In this document: in pieces, positions 1 to 10,700 of the stretch
How positions within the stretch are numbered: the stretch's first letter is position 1
How the letters are laid out: each line of letters starts with the position of its first letter
Origin: Adiantum capillus-veneris
Lineage: Eukaryota > Streptophyta > Polypodiopsida > Polypodiales > Pteridaceae
DNA: 64,000 nt
Direction of reading: 5' to 3'
Assembly (NCBI GenBank): GCA_014529385.2
Contig: CM043970.1
Span: 44,916,279-44,980,278 of the forward strand
Made by a program: the position numbers and the translations under genes
The notes under the pieces: model-generated
Told to the model about the DNA's origin: nothing
Seen by the model: only the letters and a program-made list of their open reading frames with translations
The model's database searches: none

Positions 1-377
1 CAATTGTCAATTTTACGCTTGTCAATTTTGCAAACAATGCGTCTTGTGGGTGACTATTTTGGGTCTATTATCTACCCTTGCACTTTTTTTAAAAAGTGAA
101 TCAAGTACAATATGGTTGATGGGTGGCAAGGCATTCAATGCACTGTCACCAAAAAAAATTTCTCTCGGGCGTCGCTATTTATGGCTCTGGAGCGTCGCTA
201 TAGACTTCTGTGTAAACGTCGCTATAACCGTCGCTATGACCGTCGGTATGAGCGTCTCTATATAGCGACGCATATAGCAACGCTATTAGCGACGGTTTTA
301 GCGACGCCGGGGGTTATAAAAACCCAGTGTATTTCCGTCGCTAACAGCGTCACAAGAGCACACAACCTCTTGTAGTG
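1..377 (-). mobile_element. Terminal part of a CACTA (En/Spm) transposon, cut by the window edge
   Basis: The sequence ends at 377 in ...CTTGTAGTG, the inverse of the CACTACAAG terminus of CACTA elements. It carries many copies of the subterminal motif GTCGCTAT or its complement between about 160 and 350. Read on the minus strand it is nearly the same as the left end of the complete CACTA element at 39923-40315, including the A-rich and GACAATTG stretches. The body must lie to the left of the window. The other end and the target duplication cannot be seen; the three bases outside the terminus are TAT. Small ORFs here are translations of the motif array, not genes. Confidence 0.85.
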
Positions 378-549
378 TATTAAAACTCATCCACATGCAA
401 ATAGTTTTCTTCAAGATATAACCCTTCTTTTTGGTAAGAGAGCATCTTCCTAGATTCCATCAATTTTTTATTTTTGTAAATCATATAGGTCGACTTTATT
501 TTGAAACCAAAAGTAATGGATGGTTTCTATAGTGTTCCATTTAAAGTGT

Positions 550-741
550 ATTCTTTGATGTTCATTGGTTAGCAAGCAACTTAGAGCTGGCACAATTTTC
601 CTTAGTGTCGTCCAATTTTTTCCTCTTAACATAGCTGAATTTTTATTCTTTGATGTTCATTGGTTAGCAAGCAACTTAGAGCTGGCACATTTTCTTCCTT
701 AGTGTCGTCCAATTTTTTCCTCTTAACATAGCTGAATTTTT
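550..741. repeat. Tandem duplication, 95 bp period
   Basis: Two head-to-tail copies of a 95 bp unit beginning ATTCTTTGATG (starts at 550 and 645) differ at only a few positions. The related copy near 29400 has a single unit, so the duplication arose in this copy. Confidence 0.85.
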
Positions 742-883
742 AAAGATCTAAATAGGGTGTAGAATTGTATAAGTGGTGTATAAATTATGAGTATTTGTAG
801 AATTAAATATCACATAATATACAAATCAAAATGTTTAGGACCGTTTCTTTTTTAATAGCAAAAAAAGATCATTGCTATCATAA

Positions 884-885
<2 letters not shown>

Positions 886-939
<54 letters not shown>

Positions 940-988
940 TTTGTGTGTGTTGTGTGTGTGTGTGTGTGTGTGTGTCACACACACACAA
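886..988. repeat. Compound microsatellite (CT)n-(GT)n-(CA)n
   Basis: A (CT) run of about 50 bp is followed by a (GT) run and then a short (CA) run. The GT and CA arms can pair with each other. ORFs here are only Ser-Leu or Cys-Val dipeptide runs. Confidence 0.95.
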
Positions 989-1160
989 CGAAATGGAGTG
1001 CACATACTACTTTGTTCTTTACAAAGGAAGGCACATTATAGTATTATAAATTACTCTTAAGAATTTTTTATGGTAGTATTTTGTTCATCTACATGTTCGG
1101 CTATGTAGTGAGGATATTCGATGCACTGCTGGATGTGCATTGTAGGGGGGTTTGTTAATG

Positions 1161-1924
1161 CTTTTCGAGATTTATGGTTTTTTTTTTTTGTGTGCATGTG
1201 TTGTTTTGCAAATTTGGCGGCATTTTCTCAAGTCTTTGGTGTTCACATAGGTTGCATGTGAGTGTCCTATCCTTCTCTTCTATTGCACACGCATACACAC
1301 AATACGTGCATGCACGTAAATATGCAAATAAATAAAGATGCACATTAATTTGTCAATAATCTAAACACGCTATGTCCGCACACGCTTTTAAATTTTAAAA
1401 AATTAAAAATGCTAACTTTGTTATTTTATAAATTTTATTAAAAATTATTATGAACAAACAAACAATAAAAAAAAGTTAATTTGATTTAGATCAATTTATA
1501 ATTAGTTTTTATGTTTTTATAATATTTATAATTAGTTTTTATGTTTTTATATAAATTAACTTAAAAGTTAATATATTATGTTGTTTTTTAAAATTGTTGT
1601 CGATTGTAGGTATTGTAAATGTTGTACGATAGTATGGTGTGTCCTTGTGCACGATGCAAGCATCAAATCTTTCAAAAATGAAAGCTTTGTGATTAACACA
1701 TACGTAATAACAATATATATCCTATAGAAAAACTGCAAGATCTGTGTTATTGATCTCATGATCATCCGGAGGCAATCAATCAGCCCCCACAAATAGATAT
1801 TTCTTTAATCTCATCATAGAAAAGGTCAATATAAAATAAAATGCCACCGCCAGTTTATCCCATCGATAGTTAATGTCACATTCCAAGAAGTTGAGATGGA
1901 ACAAATGTTAGATGTGTTCTTTGT
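1161..1924. other. AT-rich intergenic DNA, no gene seen
   Basis: No conserved protein or RNA feature is visible. A short direct repeat of about 30 bp (TTTATAATTAGTTTTTATG core) occurs near 1493 and 1527. Confidence 0.5.
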
Positions 1925-2081
<157 letters not shown>

Positions 2082-2438
2082 TTGGAACTGGGTTTGCAAT
2101 GATGCACACATAGCTTGAAGAAGCTCACGACACATCAAAGAGTGTATTGCTTAGTGTGAAAATAGGAAGATAAGGTAGCCCTAGAGTGATGGGTGTACAT
2201 GAGAGAGAAAACCTCCTAGTGAGGGAAAAAGTGCCTTGACGGTTTTAACTGTATTCACACACATCACTACCACATTATGGTAACCTATCCTTCTAGGAGT
2301 GATGCAATGAATGAGAGTTTGCACATAGTGTATGGGGAAGTGTCGTGCCCTAAGGATGTGTCAATCCACAAAGGGAAGCAAGCCTAAATCTTTGTGGAAA
2401 GCTTCAAACTTCGCAGAATTTCAAGTCAAAAAATCTCG

Positions 2439-2575
2439 GAGGCGGTAATTCTGGAGGCAATGCTCGCGGTAATGGTCCTTCAGCAATGCACGCGGTAATC
2501 GGCCCGGCTATATTTTCGCGCTTATTTCCGTTGGCCTTACAACAAGTATTACCGCAACCATTACCGTGCACGCGA
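2439..2575. repeat. Subterminal-type GCGGTAAT motif cluster
   Basis: Three copies of GCGGTAAT and two of ATTACCG(C/T) lie within 140 bp. The same motif recurs at 6515-6562, 15570-15718 and 20610. Clusters of one short motif in both orientations are typical of CACTA subterminal regions, where transposase binds. Here this is read as the left subterminal region of the composite CACTA element. The exact terminus was not found. Confidence 0.5.
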
Positions 2576-2703
2576 GTATTTTAAAAAAAAAGCAGATGAC
2601 CATTTGGATGGTCCTTGGTAGGACCCATCCAAATGGTCATTTGCCTTTTTTTCCCTATACATTTAATAAATAAAAAAACAACAATTTCATTGCACAAAAA
2701 CTT

Positions 2704-2906
2704 TGGGCCAAAATCAAATGTTTAATTATATTGGAGAAACTGTTCATTACAAAATTGCCCAAATAGGCGATGCATGGCGGCTATACAATTGTGGCCAAAA
2801 GAAGACTTTGGACCAAAATAAAGTGTTTAATTATATTGGATATTACAAAATTGCCCAAATAGGCGATACATGGGGGCTATACAACTGTGGCCAAAAGAAG
2901 ACGGCC
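2704..2906. repeat. Tandem duplication of about 100 bp
   Basis: Two adjacent copies share blocks such as GTTTAATTATATTGGA, CAAATAGGCGAT and TGTGGCCAAAAGAAGAC. It lies just past the 3' end of the minus-strand tnpA-like gene and may be its 3' flank. Confidence 0.8.
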
Positions 2907-2929
2907 CCAAAAACACTTGGAGGATTGAG

Positions 2930-4378
2930 CTACTCAGATCCTGGGACCTCTCGAGGGACTCCTTGACTCTGGAAAAGAAAAAAACAACAAAAACATAATT
3001 CTGCATGCACTCATTTAAAAAAAAAGTTCACACTTACAGGTTGTAGTGTACGACATGCATTTTCAAATTCTTCGCGATTGATTTTGTTGTTTTCATACAG
3101 CCAGCACCATGTCTGATATTCGGAGTGGCTCTCTCTATATCTCTGGATCTCTTGGCTTGGGTGGGTCATAGTAATATTTTGCTGTATATCAATTAAAAAA
3201 TATCACAAACCTAACCTTATTACCACAAATTAAATCAATTCAAATGAGAATACGCGCACTCACAAATTTATCTTTCCATGTTTCTTTTTCGCCCGAGCCG
3301 TAATGCGTGGGCGTATGCTGCGCCCTCGCCTCCACTTGTCGAGTGTGCGTCCTAGCACCTGCCACTCTCTTGTCCTCCAGCTCACCCTGAGCTTTCTCTC
3401 ACTCCTCGTCGTGAACATTTCCAGGGCGATAGTTGTGACCCTCAGATTCAAATTTTCACTTTGCCGCCCTCCGCACACTAGACTTCTTATTTTTCAAGAA
3501 ATTCTTGACGTACTCCTCGAGCCACTGCCTGGAGAACTCTTCCGCTTCCGGATTAGGAAACCGCATGAGCAATGTCGTGTGAATGTACGTCAAGTCGGCT
3601 GGGTCCTAATCTTTGAAAGATTTAAAGCAATCTTGGTATGTTGAGTGGATCAGCTGGTTAAGGTGCCCTAGAAATTTCCTCCCCAAAGAGGAACCTAGAT
3701 TCACCTCCCCCCCTCGATGTATATAATAGTAGTAGCCACGAGCGTCCGGGACGGGCACATCGCGGTCCTCATACTCATGTGGAGCTCCAAGGGGTGAGCG
3801 AGGAGGTCGGGGTGTAAGAGGAGGTGAATCTGTAGCACTGCCCCCTCCACCACCAAAGCAGCACGAGCAACTACCTCGACAAGAGCGTGAGCCACCACTA
3901 CGGGAAGAGCGCTGGCCACCCGAAGAGTGCTGGCCCGAGCCCGAACCGCTGGGTGGTGTAGGCGACGGATAACTCGACGTTGCGGGCATGGATCACTCTG
4001 AATGTAAGGTGGAGGGAGCTGCGGGTGATGGCAAAGTCGAGGTAAGGTGGAGAGAGGCGCTGTGGAAGGCACACTCTGCAAGATCTGAGTGCCGATGCCC
4101 GGTGTCGCAAGCGGTGAGAGCCCATAGGCAGCCAATTGTGCTGGTGTGTACCGCCCTAGAAGACTCTGTTGCGAGGATAGCCACTCTGCTTGGGCGCGGT
4201 ATGCCCACTCGAGGTCGGGGTTGTGTACTGCATATCGGAACCATCGAAAGCCGAAGGTGGATTGTGACTAGTGGGAGGAAGACTGCGAGTAGTAAGCATC
4301 ACAAGCGTCCTCGTAAGAGATGCCCTCGGCTAGAAAGTCCTCTATGGATCGATAGCCGGGTGTGGAAGAGGATGCCAT
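2930..4378 (-). pseudogene. tnpA-like plant transposase (Ptta/En/Spm type), broken
   Basis: The reading frame starts at the ATG at 4378 (MASSSTPGYRS) and runs through a Ser/Pro/Gly-rich region (SYPSPTPPSGSGSG, CCFGGGGG). It then enters an acidic/basic helical part (WLEEYVKNFLKNKK). This order matches the better preserved tnpA-like gene of the other CACTA element at 40510-41822. Exon 1 ends with a donor at 3263 (GTGAGT), exon 2 reads MTHPSQEIQRYRES and ends with a donor at 3037, and a short last exon ends near 2930. One in-frame stop (after QSSSH) and one frameshift (after IQSDP) break the protein. In CACTA elements the TnpA partner binds subterminal motifs. The gene runs opposite to the tnp2 gene of the same region, which is unusual if both belong to one element. 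Confidence 0.6.
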
Positions 4379-4439
4379 ATCCTACAATTTCACCAAAAAA
4401 AGGGACCCTAATTAACATTGGATTCTAGTCAAAGTGAGA

Positions 4440-4699
4440 TTCTTTATTGCACAGGATTCCTCCTTGCATAGGATTCCTCCCTGCATAGGATTCCTTTTAT
4501 CTCCTATTTAAGAAATGGTTTGTGTGTTTTTTTTTTTTTTGTATCCATTTAGAGTGTGTGTGCTTCTAATTAATCTATTGTGTGTGTGCGTTAGTGTGTA
4601 GTAAAGAAATTAATAAAGTGTATGTGTGTTGGACCTTAATCTACCGTTGGGCTTCTCGGTGACCATTGGGGTCTCAATCAACATCATCGTACACCCACA
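4440..4699. other. Non-coding upstream flank of the tnpA-like gene
   Basis: It contains a short triplicated GGATTCCT block near 4455-4490 and no coding signature. Confidence 0.4.
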
Positions 4700-6160
4700 T
4701 GGAGGTATGTTTTGGTATGCTTGTAACGCATGCACACTAATGCTTGCATTATTGTGTGCTTGGGCAAGCATTAGTGTGAAAACACACTAATGCATGCCCA
4801 AGCACACACTAATGCAAGCGTTAGTGTGTGCTTGTAACGCATGCACACACTAATGCTTGCATTAGTGTGTGCTTATGCACAAATTAGTGTGTGAAAACAC
4901 ACCAATGCATGCACACACACACACACACACTAATGCAAGCATTAGTGTGTGCTTGTAGCGCATGCACACACTAATGCTCGCATTAGTCTGTGTGTGCATG
5001 CATTAGTGTGTTTTCAAACACACTAATTAGTGCACAAGCACACACTAATGCTTGCATTAGTGTGTGCAATTTTTTCACACACCAATGCTCAGAATAGCGT
5101 GTGCTTGTGCATGCATTAGTGTGTAGACACACTAATTTGTGCACAAGCACACACTAATGCAAGCATTAGTGTGTGCTAGAGAGGTATACACACACTAACG
5201 CTTACATTAGTGTGTGCTTGGGCACAAATTAGTGTGTGGAAACAAACTAATGCATGCACACACTAATGCTTGCATTAGTCTGTGATTGTGCACAAATTAG
5301 TGTGTGCAAACACACTAATTTGTGCACAATCACACACTAATGGTGTGTAATGCATGCATTGTGCACAAAATAGCGTGTGAAAGCACACTAATTTGTGCAC
5401 AATCACACACTAATGCAAGCATCAGTGTCTGTGTGTATAATGCATGCACACACTAATTATGCGGGCATTAGTGTGTGATTGTGCACAAAATATTGTGTGA
5501 AAACACACTAATTTGTGCACAATCACACACTAATGCAAGCATTAGTGTGTGTATAATGCATGCACACACGAATAATGCTTGCATTAGTGTGTGATTGTGC
5601 ACAAAATATTGTGTGAAAACACACTAATTTGTGACAATCACATACTAATGCAAGAATTAGTGTGTGTGTATATAATGCATGCACACGCTAATGCTTGCAT
5701 TAGTGTGTGCTTGTAACGCATGCACGCACTAATGCGGGCATTAGTGTGTGATTGTGCAATCACACACTAATGCAAGCATTAGTGTGTGTGTATAATGCTT
5801 GCACACACTAATGCTTGCATTAGGGTGTGCTTGTAATGCATGCACGCACTAATGCAAGCATTAGTGTGTGTGTATAATGCTTACACACACTAATTAGGGT
5901 GTGCTTGTGCATGCATTAGTGTGTTTACACACTAATGCATGCACAAGCACACCCTAATGCAAGCATTAGTGTGTGCTTGTAACACATGCACGCACTAATG
6001 CGGGCATTAGTGTGTGATTGTGCACAAAATAGTTTGTGAAAACACACTAATTTGTGCACAATCACACACTAATGCAAGCATTAGTGTGTGTATAATGCAT
6101 GCACACACTAATGCTTGCATTAGTGTGTGATTGTGCACAAAATAGTGTGTGTGCGCGTGT
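4700..6160. repeat. 1.4 kb array of palindromic repeats
   Basis: Dozens of copies of CACACTAATGC / GCATTAGTGTG alternate in direct and inverted order, so nearly every unit (for example CTAATGCAAGCATTAG) is itself a palindrome. Neighbouring units pair into longer hairpins, with spacers such as TTGTGCACAA and TAACGCATGCA. No ORF is conserved. The array lies between the tnpA-like gene and a GT/GA microsatellite inside the CACTA region, in the position occupied by tnp2 in the other CACTA copy. Confidence 0.9.
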
Positions 6161-6227
6161 GTGTGCATGTTAGTGCATGTGTGTGTGTGTGCAATGTGTA
6201 TGCATTGTGTGTGTGAGCGTGTATGTG

Positions 6228-6229
6228 TA

Positions 6230-6271
<42 letters not shown>

Positions 6272-6300
6272 AGAACGAGAAGAAAGAGAGAGAGTTCCAG
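6228..6300. repeat. (GT)n and (GA)n microsatellite
   Basis: The same order (GT tract, AGAAGAAAGAGAG tract, then subterminal motifs) is seen at 46188-46480 just inside the right end of the other CACTA element. This suggests 6228-6600 is the inside of a CACTA end. Confidence 0.7.
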
Positions 6301-6514
6301 CACTTACAATCGTGACCTCGATCGCTTGGATATGGTGGGGATGGAGATGAAGAGAGTAATAGAGGTTGGAGATGGAGAGGGAGAAGGAGAGAGAGCTTGG
6401 AGATGGAGAAAGAAACAGGCCCACGCAAAGAAGGAGCTCGTCTTTGAGTTTTTGGCATTCAATTTCGCGGGGGCACGCAGGTGCCCCCTTTATATAAAAA
6501 ACTTTGATGGAAAT

Positions 6515-6562
6515 TTTACCGCGCGTATTACCGCACCTGCTCCCACGTGTATTACCGCAAAA
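6515..6562. repeat. ATTACCGC motif cluster
   Basis: Three copies of (A/T)TTACCGC occur in the same orientation within 50 bp. It is the complement of the motif at 2439-2575 and 15570-15718. It is read as a CACTA subterminal region. Whether it closes a small element starting near 2439 or belongs to the larger one is unresolved. Confidence 0.5.
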
Positions 6563-6731
6563 ATCTCTGATGAGACATTAAGGCTACGCCGACTGCATGA
6601 CCTCTTGTACCCACCTCTTTACCTTACAGTCCCCTCTATCTTTAATGTGTCAATCATGTCAGTACCAACATTCTTGATTCTTCTTTTTCTTATTTAATTT
6701 TTTCTTATTTAGTGTGTGATCGTGTGTGCAG

Positions 6732-6874
6732 GTCGATTGGGATGACGTGGGTCCATCGGTTGGCGCGGAACAAGCTTGATGGTTGAGCGAGAGACTACCA
6801 TGTCCATGTATGCGATGTAAGCGTGCGATTGCACGGCTTCGGCGTATATGCTTGGCTCACGTGGATGACTATGG
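6732..6874 (+). pseudogene. CACTA tnp2, N-terminal Transpos_assoc domain fragment
   Basis: After a good acceptor (TGTGTGCAG) the frame reads VDWDDVGPSVGAEQA, then an in-frame TGA at 6777, then LPCPCMRCKRAIARLRR and LAHVDDYG. The CPCxxCK...R...H..YG pattern is the Transpos_assoc zinc-binding domain. It aligns with the copy at 44327 (DEDVGPS..., LCPCNQCKHAVRR, HVHKFG). The copia element at 6875 interrupts it directly after the DYG codons. The frame resumes at 12445. Confidence 0.75.
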
Positions 6875-7651
6875 TGTTAGGAAATAAGACGTAGCTAAAT
6901 AGATAATTGAGTAGATTACTTAATGGAGAGAGACAGACTTATATACAAGAGATTATAGAGTAGAGAGAGAGAGAGAGAGTACACACGATATACGTGGTTC
7001 ACCCAATGTGGGCTACGTCCACGGGAAAGCAGCCACTCAATGGCTTTAGTCCTTCAAAACAAGAAGTAGTTTACAAAGGGATTATACCCTTAATGGAGCT
7101 CCCGCCTTGCTTCACTCTCACCACCTCACACTCACCTTGTTACATCAACTTCACACTATGAAATGTGTGTAGAAATGGCCTCCTTTTATAGGCCAAAAGG
7201 GCTGCCCTCTCTTATGAGAGACAGCCATGTGTAGCCGCCCTTGTGCGAATAAGTCCAAATCGGACCCTCCAATCCGCCCATGTGTGGCCGCCCTTGAGAA
7301 GACAAGTCCGCTTTTGAATTCGGCCACCGGCCACCGGCCATTGACTTCCGACCACCGGCCACCGGCCATTGACTTTCGACCATCGGCCATCGGCCATTGA
7401 CTACCGGCCACCGGCCAACCGACCGGTTGTTTTCCGACCAATTTCCGGCCGCCGTCCGGCCATAATATTCCGGCGAAAAAAAAAGTCTCGGGGGCCTTTA
7501 AAGTTGCCACTGATTCTTGTCCGTGAAAATTTTGGTTTCCGGTGAGTGATTTTCCTTCACGCACGATGGCTTCTCCTCATAATGGGGACCTTACAAATGT
7601 GCGCTTTTACCACAGAAAATTACAAGGGTAAATCAGGCTCCATACTTAACA
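6875..7651 (-). repeat. 3' LTR of copia copy 1
   Basis: This LTR is 777 bp and carries a GA microsatellite near 6965 and a minisatellite of about 27 bp units (GGCCATTGACTTCCGACC type) at 7320-7435. It holds about three minisatellite units against two in the 5' LTR. Apparent minus-strand ORFs rich in Gly-Arg-Trp are translations of the minisatellite. Confidence 0.95.
7183..7190 (-). promoter_or_regulatory. TATA box of the copia LTR (3' LTR copy)
   Basis: TATAAAAG on the minus strand lies within the LTR upstream of the GTGTGT tract. The same motif is kept in both LTRs of copia copy 2. In the 5' LTR of copy 1, which would drive transcription, it is changed to TATGAAAG (11975-11982). Confidence 0.6.
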
Positions 7652-7664
7652 ATCTCCCACTTGG
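7652..7664 (-). promoter_or_regulatory. Polypurine tract of copia copy 1
   Basis: CCAAGTGGGAGAT on the minus strand sits immediately before the 3' LTR. It is the normal plus-strand primer for reverse transcription and is conserved at 52250 in copy 2. Confidence 0.85.
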
Positions 7665-7711
7665 AGACTGATCTCCAAACCAAACCTGTCACTGCTTTCC
7701 ATTCTGGCTTC

Positions 7712-10700
7712 TTATCCTTGAATGCTGATTAAAGATGAGCAAAAGCTTAACTTCTCCTTGTTGACCACCTTTGTAAACATGTCTGCAGGATTTTCACTTG
7801 TATGCACCTTTCCTAGCTTTAGTTGTCCCTTTTCCAAAAGAGTGCGTATGAAGTGATATCTCTCCTCAATGTGCTTTGTCCTTGAATGAAAGGCTGAGTT
7901 CTTCGCAAGATGGATAGCGCTTTGGCTATCTCTGTACAAGACACAATTGTTTTGTTTGAATCCAAGCTCTTCTAAGAATCTGTGAAGCCACAAAATTTCT
8001 TTGCTTGCCTCCGTCATTGCTACATACTCTGCTTCCGTGGTAGAAAGTGAAACCACTTTCTGCAGCTTTGAAGCCCAGCTTACTACTGTGCCTCCAACCG
8101 TGAACACATAGCCAGTAGTGCTCCTTCGAGTATCTTTGTCACCTACCATATCTGCATCAGAATACCCTTCTAGAAAAATATCAGTTCCTCCAAAATACAA
8201 AGCATTTGTTGTTGTCCCTTTTAGATACCTAAGTATCCACTTCACAGCTTGCCAATGCTCTTTACCTGGGTTGTCCATGAACCTACTCACAACTCCCACT
8301 GCATGTGCAATGTCTGGCCTTGTCCAGACCATAGCATACATTAGAGAACCTACCGCTGCAGCATATGGAACTTTAGACATATAAGCTATCTCCTCTTGTG
8401 TCTTTGGACACATATCCTTCGTTAGTTTAAAATGACCAGCCAAAGGTGTAGAAACTGGTTTTGCATTTTGCATTGAAAACCTTTCTAGTACCTTCTTGAT
8501 GTAATCTTCTTGAGATATCTTTATTGTCTTCTTCGTCCTGTCCCTTGATATTTTCATACCAAGTATCCTCTTTGCAGCACCTAAATCTTTCATTGAAAAA
8601 GATTTGGACAGCTCCTCGTTTAGGTCTTTGATGTCCTGCATGTTAGCACTTGCAATCAACATGTCATCAACATACAACATTAGGATGATGAATTTCCCAT
8701 CTCCCAAATTCTTTGTGTAGACGCAGTGATCCGAGTTGCATCTTGTGAATCCATGATCCAACATCCATTGATCAAACTTCAAGTACCATTGTCTTGATGC
8801 TTGCTTTAAACCATACAAGCTCTTCTTTAATCTGCAAAACATTTTCTCCTTACCTTTTACTTCATACCCTTTTGGTTGAAGCATGTAGATTTCCTCCTCT
8901 AAGTCACCGTGAGGGAATGCCGTATTTACATCCATTTCCTCGAGATTTAGATCATGAGCAGCCACAAGGCTTAAGACAAGCTTAATTGAGTTCATTTTTA
9001 CAACAGGAGAAAATATTTCATTGAAGTCAATACCTTTCTTTTGAGAAAAACCTTTTACCACAAGCCTAGACTTGTACCTTTTCTTCCCACCTTCTTCTTC
9101 CTTCAGCTTGTACACCCATTTGTTTTGAAGTGCCCGCTTACCTTTAGGCAACTCAACCAACTCCCATGCTTGGTTGCGATGTAGTGATTCCATCTCCACT
9201 TGCATGCTCTTCGTCCATTCTTCTTTGGATTCATGTTGCATAGCTTCTTCATATGATTCCGGCTCTCCAGAATCTGAGATCAAGAGATGGTTGAAGGAAG
9301 GAACTAACCTTTCTGGAGGTCTACTTGCTCTTGTAGATCTTCGGGGAATAGGTTGAGGCTCCTCATTTGGTTGACATTGTTGCACATTGTCACTGTTTGC
9401 AGTCCTTGAGTCTTCACCGTCCTCAAGCTCCATGTACTCATCACCTGTTTCTTTTGTTTGTTTTCTTTCCAAGTAATCTTTGTACATATTTTGTTCGTTA
9501 AAAATTACATCCCTACTCCTTAAGATTTTACCATCTTCAGGATTCCATAGGCGATACCCAAAGTCTCCTTCTCCATAGCCAATGAAGAAACACTTTTTGG
9601 ATTTTGCATCTAACTTTGATCTTAGGCTTCTATCTATGTGCATGAAAGCCTCACACCCAAACACTTTGAGAAATGCAAAATTCACCGGTTTACCTGTCCA
9701 TGCCTCTTCTGGAACTCCCCCATCCAATGCCGTTGAGGGTGACCGATTGATTAAGTACACAGAGGTACTTATAGCTTCCGCCCAAAGCTCAAGCGGTAGG
9801 CCTGCTTGTAGCCGCATGCTTCGTGCTCGTTCCATGATTGTTTTGTTCATCCTTTCCGAAATCCCATTTTGTTGAGGTGTCCTTGGGGTTGTCCTTTGCC
9901 TCCGAATGCCATTGCTAGCACAAAAGCTTTGAAAAGCTTGGCTGCAATATTCGCCTACATTGTCGGATCTGATGCATTTAACCTTGGTACCTGTTTCATT
10001 CTCCACAAAGGATTTCCACCTTTGAAATATGGAAAATACATCGGATTTATTCTTCATGACATAAACCCATGTTTTTCTAGTAGCATCGTCTATGAATGTT
10101 ACATGGTACAATGAGCCACCAAGTGATGGTGTACTTGCAGGACCCCAAACATCAGAATGAACCAACTCAAGTTTTTTATTTTTTCTTTCATTTCCTGATT
10201 TTTGAAATTTTACCCTCTTTTGTTTACCATAAACACAATCTTCACAGAACTCTAAGTCCACTTCTTTCAAACCTGGTAGAAGCTTCTTTGTTTGAAGGAT
10301 TTGCATTCCTTTGGCACTCATATGCCCAAGTCGGTAGTGCCACACCGCACTGTCAACTTCTGTAGTTGTTGCACAAGCTGAAGGTTGCGTGCTAACAGTA
10401 CACAAGTAAAGTGTACTGACTTTTTCACCCTTGGCAACCACCAAAGATTCCTTTGAGATCTTCCATCGTTTGTTTCTAAATGCAATGTTGTGACCTTCAT
10501 CGTCCAATTGTCCTGTAGAGATCAAATTTTTGCGAAGAGAAGGAACATGCCTAACATCTTTAAGCTTCCATTCATTTCCGTTAGCAGTTTTGACAGAAAC
10601 TGTACCTTTGTCGACAATCTCACAAGCTTCATCATCTCCCAAGTATACATACCCAAAATTACCTTTGGTGTAGTCTTGGAAATGTTGCTTGTGTGGTGTC

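Larger units (their letters stand above)
385..1160 (+). repeat. Dispersed repeat of unknown family, copy 1
   Basis: This stretch matches, in inverted orientation and with many substitutions, 28890-29560. Shared landmarks in order are the AGAGAGCATCTTCCTAG block, the GTTAGCAAGC block, the ATCATTGCTATCATAA-like block before a CT/GT microsatellite, and a block near 1100 reading TTCGGCTATGTAGTGAG. No protein-coding signature or terminal repeat is visible. It may be an old non-coding transposon derivative. Confidence 0.6.

Noticed and set aside
3606-4428. Long overlapping ORFs on both strands near 4 kb
   Set aside because: Only the minus-strand chain matches the tnpA-like gene of the complete CACTA element. 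The plus-strand 146-codon frame is its antisense shadow.
4700-6160. CRISPR-like regularly repeated array
   Set aside because: Units are palindromic, variable in length and lack unique spacers, and the window is eukaryotic transposon DNA.
6601-6612. CCTCTTGTACCC as a mutated CACTA terminus
   Set aside because: It resembles CCTCTTGTAGTG but the last three bases differ and no partner terminus exists to the left.
7151-7564. Minus-strand ORFs rich in Gly-Arg-Trp in copia LTRs
   Set aside because: They reflect the LTR minisatellite and recur in all four LTRs with changing frames.
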